From positions 1 through 5,811 of the forward strand of contig CALFSV010000019.1 of assembly GCA_937916485.1 (NCBI GenBank): a stretch of DNA of 5,811 nucleotides. The letters run 5' to 3'. Within the stretch, counting starts at the first letter, position 1. The number at the start of each line of letters is the position of its first letter. The notes under the pieces were generated by a model. That model saw only the letters and a list, made by a program, of their open reading frames with translations, ran no database searches and was not told where the DNA came from. Shown here piece after piece: positions 4,959 through 5,811 of the stretch. The DNA comes from an uncultured Paracoccaceae bacterium (GTDB lineage: Bacteria; Pseudomonadota; Alphaproteobacteria; Rhodobacterales; Rhodobacteraceae). The position numbers were made by a program, and so were the translations under genes.

Positions 4959-5811
4959 ATGGCACAGATCAGAATTGAAAATGTGCGCAAGGATTTCGGA
5001 TCGTTCAATGCGGTGAAATCTTCCACTTTCACGATTGAGGATGGAGAATTTTTCATGCTGCTTGGCCCCTCGGGCTGCGGTAAAACTACCACCTTGCGTA
5101 TGATGGCAGGGCTTGAGCTGCCAACGTCTGGCGAGATTTACATCGATGGCGAAGAGGTGGGCCAAAAACCTGCCAGCCAACGCGACATCGCGTTCGTGTT
5201 TCAGATGTTTGCTTTGTATCCGCACCTGAATGTGGGCAAAAACATCAGTTATCCATTGATTTCCCAAGGTATGCCCAAGGCTCAGGTGAAAAAGAAGGTT
5301 CAGGAAATTGCTGAAATCCTTGGTATAACAGATATTCTGAAAAAGCCGGTTGGCGGCTTGTCAGGTGGCGATCGCCAACGTGTTGCCTTGGGCCGTGCGA
5401 TTGTTCGTGATCCGAAGGCGTTCTTTATGGACGAACCGTTGGGGGCATTGGATGCAGAGTTCCGCGAGCATATGTCAGAGGAGCTGCGCGCCTTGCATGA
5501 CCGGATGGGGGCCACGACGGTTTACGTGACCCATGACCAGCTTGAGGCGATGCAGATGGGCGACAAGATTGTGGTGATGAACCACGGATCGGTCGAACAG
5601 TTCGGTGTGCCGCAAGATATCTATGACTGGCCTGCGACTAAGTTTGTGGCGGAGTTCATCGGTTCGCCCCCAATGAATTTCCTTAATTTCAATGGGATGG
5701 TCGGTGTGGGTGCTAATTCGGTCCGGCTGAGTAATGTGTCTTTGCCGGTCCCTGTAACGATTGATGGTGCAAACGGTGATTTGACCTTTGGGGTGCGCCC
5801 TGAACATGTGA
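4959..5811 (+). CDS. Sugar ABC transporter ATPase, MalK/UgpC type (3' end outside the window)
   Basis: This cytoplasmic ATPase powers the importer. The reading frame is open to the right edge; 284 residues are visible of an expected 350-370. In order: Walker A GPSGCGKTT (36-44), Q-loop Gln82 in FVFQMFALYPHLNV, signature LSGGDRQRVALGRA (134-147), Walker B FFMDEP with catalytic Glu159, D-loop LGALDAE (161-167), and switch His192 in VTHDQLEAM. After about residue 235 (FIGSPPMNFL) the C-terminal MalK-like regulatory/TOBE region begins, and FGVRPEHV at the edge is a usual block in it. The signature has Asp138 where most MalK-type proteins have Gln. All catalytic residues are intact, so an active enzyme is expected. 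The gene starts 3 nt after the stop of the small membrane gene, behind a good GGAG. Truncation is due to the window edge only. Confidence 0.97.
   Translation, partial: MAQIRIENVRKDFGSFNAVKSSTFTIEDGEFFMLLGPSGCGKTTTLRMMAGLELPTSGEIYIDGEEVGQKPASQRDIAFVFQMFALYPHLNVGKNISYPLISQGMPKAQVKKKVQEIAEILGITDILKKPVGGLSGGDRQRVALGRAIVRDPKAFFMDEPLGALDAEFREHMSEELRALHDRMGATTVYVTHDQLEAMQMGDKIVVMNHGSVEQFGVPQDIYDWPATKFVAEFIGSPPMNFLNFNGMVGVGANSVRLSNVSLPVPVTIDGANGDLTFGVRPEHV

Overview
The window holds one carbohydrate ABC importer locus of the CUT1 (MalFGK-like) type with its own divergently transcribed LacI-family regulator. The proteins most resemble those of Alphaproteobacteria, and a Rhodobacterales/Roseobacter-type marine bacterium is my best guess from the protein style and intermediate base composition. 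No rRNA or other phylogenetic marker is present, so the assignment is an inference. I see no mobile element, tRNA, rRNA or CRISPR array.

Layout from left to right. Bases 1-167 hold no convincing gene, only short interspersed direct repeats. Bases 168-1214 (minus strand) encode a LacI-family repressor. Bases 1215-1412 are a divergent control region with two copies of a 16-bp palindrome (one perfect, one 14/16) spaced 30 bp centre to centre, plus an unrelated 9-bp inverted repeat nearer the regulator. On the plus strand follow a periplasmic substrate-binding protein (1413-2747), a 140-bp gap with two consecutive RNA stem-loops, a MalF-type permease (2888-3835), a MalG-type permease (3832-4770, 4-bp ATGA overlap), a 62-residue two-helix membrane protein (4767-4955, again ATGA overlap), and a MalK/UgpC-type ATPase (from 4959, cut by the right edge).

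How it works together. The binding protein should capture a sugar or polyol in the periplasm and deliver it to the heterodimeric permease, powered by the ATPase. The LacI protein should repress the importer by binding the paired palindromes, with the imported substrate or a derivative as inducer. The substrate cannot be named from the sequence, and no catabolic enzyme lies inside the window.

The most unusual parts are the tiny conserved-looking membrane protein embedded in the operon, an extra periplasmic segment of about 40 residues in the second permease, loss of the EAA-loop glycine in the first permease, and an LSGGD (instead of LSGGQ) signature in the ATPase. Together these suggest an asymmetric, little-described branch of CUT1 importers, possibly one with a second ATPase just beyond the right edge.
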